From Candidatus Hodarchaeota archaeon (GTDB lineage: Archaea > Asgardarchaeota > Heimdallarchaeia > Hodarchaeales > Hodarchaeaceae): a stretch of DNA of 32,063 nt. Positions within the stretch are counted from its first letter, which is position 1. Each line of letters opens with the position of its first letter. Position numbers and translations under genes: made by a program. A model generated the notes under the pieces. It saw only the letters and a list, made by a program, of their open reading frames with translations, searched no databases and was not told where the DNA came from. The stretch spans positions 1-32,063 of the forward strand of contig JAEOTQ010000191.1 in the NCBI GenBank assembly GCA_016839785.1, read 5' to 3'. Below, one piece after another: positions 31,486 through 32,063 of this stretch.

Positions 31486-32063
31486 ATGTATAAGAATCTA
31501 AATTTTGAAGTTACAGATGAAGGTATTGCTATACTTAAATTCACAAGAACTAAAGCACTTAATGCTATTAACAATGAAACAGCGAAAGAATTAGACCAAA
31601 TCATTCACATAGTCGAAAACGATTCCTCGATACGAGTTTTAGTGTTCCAAGGATCTGGTAAAGCATTCGTTGCGGGCGCTGATATTTCAGAATTCAAAGA
31701 AAGATCTGTTGTTGAGACAAAAACCTTTTCTCAATTTTTGCAAAATATTTATAACCGGATTGAAATGTTACCAATGCCAATGATAGCGGCAATTAACGGG
31801 TATTGTCTTGGTGGTGGATTAGAGCTGGCAATGGCCTGTGATCTTCGAATTGCATCATCAAAAGCCATATTTGGACAACCAGAAATAAAATTAGGGTTAA
31901 TCCCTGGTGCAGGAGGAACACAACGCCTTCCACGATTAATAGGAAAGACTATGGCAAAAGAATTAATTCTTCTTGGAGAATCAATTAATGCGGAAAAAGC
32001 ATTATCAATTGGGCTCTTAAATAAAGTTGTAGATCCTGAAAAACTGGAAATAACTGTTATGGA
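31486..32063 (+). CDS. Enoyl-CoA hydratase / crotonase (3' end cut by window)
   Basis: The first 192 residues of a crotonase-family enzyme are visible. The ATG at 31486 is preceded by GGAGTGA 7 bases upstream. Visible motifs are the oxyanion-hole stretches AFVAGADISEF and GYCLGGGLELAMACDLRIAS. FGQPEIKLGLIPGAGGTQRLPR follows, with the glutamate (E in PEIKLG) and the second catalytic region typical of true enoyl-CoA hydratases. It would hydrate crotonyl-CoA to 3-hydroxybutyryl-CoA, the step after glutaryl-CoA dehydrogenase, and thereby complete the lower pathway encoded in the window. It is unlike the specialised Dch and Oah crotonases. Confidence 0.92.
   Translation, partial: MYKNLNFEVTDEGIAILKFTRTKALNAINNETAKELDQIIHIVENDSSIRVLVFQGSGKAFVAGADISEFKERSVVETKTFSQFLQNIYNRIEMLPMPMIAAINGYCLGGGLELAMACDLRIASSKAIFGQPEIKLGLIPGAGGTQRLPRLIGKTMAKELILLGESINAEKALSIGLLNKVVDPEKLEITVM

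Overview
The window is an AT-rich stretch that is most likely archaeal. It carries a nearly complete anaerobic benzoyl-CoA degradation locus. Signs of an archaeon are TATA-like boxes about 26 bases upstream of start codons (two genes look leaderless), a DUF2080-type small protein, a thiolase/DUF35 pairing, and many short winged-helix regulators. Shine-Dalgarno sequences (GGAGG, AGGTGA) are also common. The lineage cannot be fixed from sequence alone; an Asgard or other sediment archaeon is possible, and a bacterium is not strictly excluded.

Layout. Positions 1-2500 hold the end of a LolD/MacB-type ABC ATPase, a ParA/MinD-type ATPase, a coiled-coil DNA-binding protein and a small winged-helix regulator. 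A 0.5 kb gene-free stretch follows, with six ATCAACA heptamers. Positions 3040-13890 hold the middle and lower pathway: acyl/aryl-CoA ligase, 3-hydroxyacyl-CoA dehydrogenase, thiolase, 6-oxocyclohex-1-ene-1-carbonyl-CoA hydrolase (oah/bamA), glutaryl-CoA-dehydrogenase-like enzyme, a DUF35-SDR fusion with its thiolase, 6-hydroxycyclohex-1-ene-1-carbonyl-CoA dehydrogenase (had) and cyclohexa-1,5-diene-1-carbonyl-CoA hydratase (dch). Positions 14281-18687 hold a redox block: an HdrD-like iron-sulfur protein facing a tungsten aldehyde oxidoreductase operon (MoaD-like protein, 48-residue zinc ribbon, AOR, four-cluster ferredoxin). Positions 18925-19586 hold a DUF2080 protein and a GNAT acetyltransferase.

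Positions 19671-27066 are the core operon: a bzd-type ATP-dependent benzoyl-CoA reductase (bzdN, bzdO, bzdP, bzdQ), its ferredoxin (bzdM), a large NAD(P)H:ferredoxin oxidoreductase (bzdV-like) and a small cysteine protein. Positions 27110-30891 hold a ketopantoate-reductase-like protein, a second independent BcrB-like protein with its own activator ATPase, and a gamma-carbonic-anhydrase-like protein. Positions 30931-31377 hold a decayed beta-subunit gene of a 2-oxoacid:ferredoxin oxidoreductase. A crotonase runs off the right edge.

How the genes could work together (inference from families). An aromatic acid or arylalkyl-CoA is turned into benzoyl-CoA by the ligase and/or the DUF35-SDR/thiolase pair. 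BzdNOPQ dearomatises it using ATP and ferredoxin recharged by BzdV and possibly by the AOR module. Dch, Had and Oah open the ring to 3-hydroxypimelyl-CoA. The dehydrogenase, thiolase, glutaryl-CoA dehydrogenase and crotonase carry it to acetyl-CoA. Pathway genes change strand repeatedly, so they form several separate transcription units.
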